Part shown: in pieces, positions 63,421 through 64,000 of the stretch
How positions within the stretch are numbered: the stretch's first letter is position 1
How the letters are laid out: the number at the start of each line of letters is the position of its first letter
From: Dyella sp. ASV24
Lineage (GTDB): Bacteria; Pseudomonadota; Gammaproteobacteria; Xanthomonadales; Rhodanobacteraceae
Direction: 5' to 3'
Length of the DNA: 64,000 nt
Assembly (NCBI RefSeq): GCF_016428905.1
Contig: NZ_JAELTQ010000007.1
Coordinates: forward strand, 20,397 to 84,396
Notes under the pieces: generated by a model
Told to the model about the DNA's origin: nothing
The model's input: only the letters and a program-made list of their open reading frames with translations
Database searches by the model: none
Translations under genes and position numbers: made by a program

Positions 63421-64000
63421 TCAGCGTCGCCTTATACCGGCGATGCGCGAGGGCAGTATGCGTAATGCCCGGAATACCTGTTGCGTCAGAAGCAGCATGG
63501 CAAAGCCCGCCAGGATGCCGAGCAAGCGCTCCACGCCAGGTCCGATATTTGCGCTGGCGTAACGGTCGGGCACCAGCACGACCAGGAAGGCGAGTGCGAA
63601 CTGCACACCGATATAACCGTAGCGATGCGGGCCGTTTTCGATATGGCGGCCTATCGCCACGCCAAGGCACAGGCCGAGCGTGATGAGCACAACGTTGTGA
63701 CCGCAGGACAACAGAATGGCGATGGCGAGCAGGGCGCCTAAGCTGCAGCCGATGAAGCGATGAACCATACGCGTGGATACGACTTTGCGATTCGCGTCGA
63801 GGCTGGCCAGAGGGACTGCCATCACCGCCATCACGGTAATGCCTGCCTGGATCAGCGCGGGGAGGGCGACCCAGTGATAGAACAGCGGCACCAGTGCGGC
63901 AGCGATGCCGGCCTGCAATGCATGCCATGCCGCATTCGGATGCCATCCGAACTGGGACACCGCCGGCTTGGGTGGCTGGCCCGGCATCCAGCGGCGCAAG
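63421..64000 (-). CDS. FUSC-type membrane protein (partial, N-terminus beyond window)
   Basis: About 192 residues are visible and the frame continues past the window edge; the first in-frame ATG inside is at 63987, so the true start is uncertain. Six hydrophobic helices, in pairs, resemble the FUSC/aromatic-acid exporter (AaeB/YccS) fold: ALQAGIAAALVPLFYHW, GITVMAVMAVPLASLDANRK, RFIGCSLGALLAIAILLSCG, GPGVERLLGILAGFAMLLLT. RMVHRFIG is the typical FUSC H-R-x-x-G motif. Divergent from frmR. Confidence 0.7.
   Translation of the reverse strand, partial: LRRWMPGQPPKPAVSQFGWHPNAAWHALQAGIAAALVPLFYHWVALPALIQAGITVMAVMAVPLASLDANRKVVSTRMVHRFIGCSLGALLAIAILLSCGHNVVLITLGLCLGVAIGRHIENGPHRYGYIGVQFALAFLVVLVPDRYASANIGPGVERLLGILAGFAMLLLTQQVFRALRILPSRIAGIRRR

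Overview
The window is about 64 kb of high-GC DNA that looks like a chromosomal segment of a gammaproteobacterium in the Xanthomonadales, most likely the family Rhodanobacteraceae (Dyella/Luteibacter/Rhodanobacter type). This is inferred from a Xanthomonas-type copL-copA-copB copper locus, many large two-component proteins, an ECF sigma/Ser-Thr kinase pair, and dispersed GC-rich repeats of the kind seen in that order. No rRNA, tRNA, IS transposase, prophage or CRISPR array was recognised.

Layout. 0.16-2.9 kb: membrane protein plus a LytS/LytR-type two-component pair. 3.1-5.4 kb: secreted DUF5077/DUF3472-like protein and an SDR dehydrogenase on the minus strand. 5.8-16.1 kb: a tightly packed nine-gene exopolysaccharide operon (export lipoprotein, chain-length protein, kinase-like protein without a P-loop lysine, outer-membrane barrel, two alpha/beta hydrolases without a classical serine nucleophile, galE, a secreted carbohydrate-active-like protein, a Wzx flippase). 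It contains no glycosyltransferase and no exosortase. 16.2-17.3 kb: noncoding repeat element A. 17.4-25.1 kb: mfd, GNAT, YjbR-like, VOC, CDF transporter, Slp lipoprotein, rlmJ. 25.2-26.1 kb: repeat element B, a second copy of A. 26.3-30.1 kb: copper resistance (copL, copA, copB, His-rich cytochrome c). 30.1-31.8 kb: divergent NAD(P)-binding protein and LysR regulator sharing an inverted repeat. 31.9-39.5 kb: ChaA-like antiporter, a 266-bp MITE-like element, EamA transporter, AsmA protein, DUF4349 lipoprotein, cyclophilin, orphan ParB-like protein. 39.7-44.6 kb: secreted isoamylase almost identical to the remembered Pseudomonas amyloderamosa enzyme, pyruvate oxidase, a small protein. 44.7-52.9 kb: small membrane peptide, class V aminotransferase, dodecin, a 4-TM protein, an HD-GYP response regulator and a 1358-residue hybrid kinase. 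53.2-61.7 kb: small lipoprotein, nitronate monooxygenase, a DJ-1/AraC regulator divergent from an isochorismatase-like hydrolase, Ser/Thr kinase-TPR with ECF sigma factor, and a secreted repeat protein. 61.8-64 kb: formaldehyde detoxification (frmR-frmA with two operator-like sites) and a truncated FUSC-type membrane protein.

The main unexplained signal is the pair of noncoding elements A and B. Each is about 1 kb and bounded by long inverted repeats. Both share internal hairpins with compensatory base changes and a four-fold 38-bp periodic motif. Around them the base composition is skewed symmetrically: coding strands running into element A nearly stop using codons that end in C.
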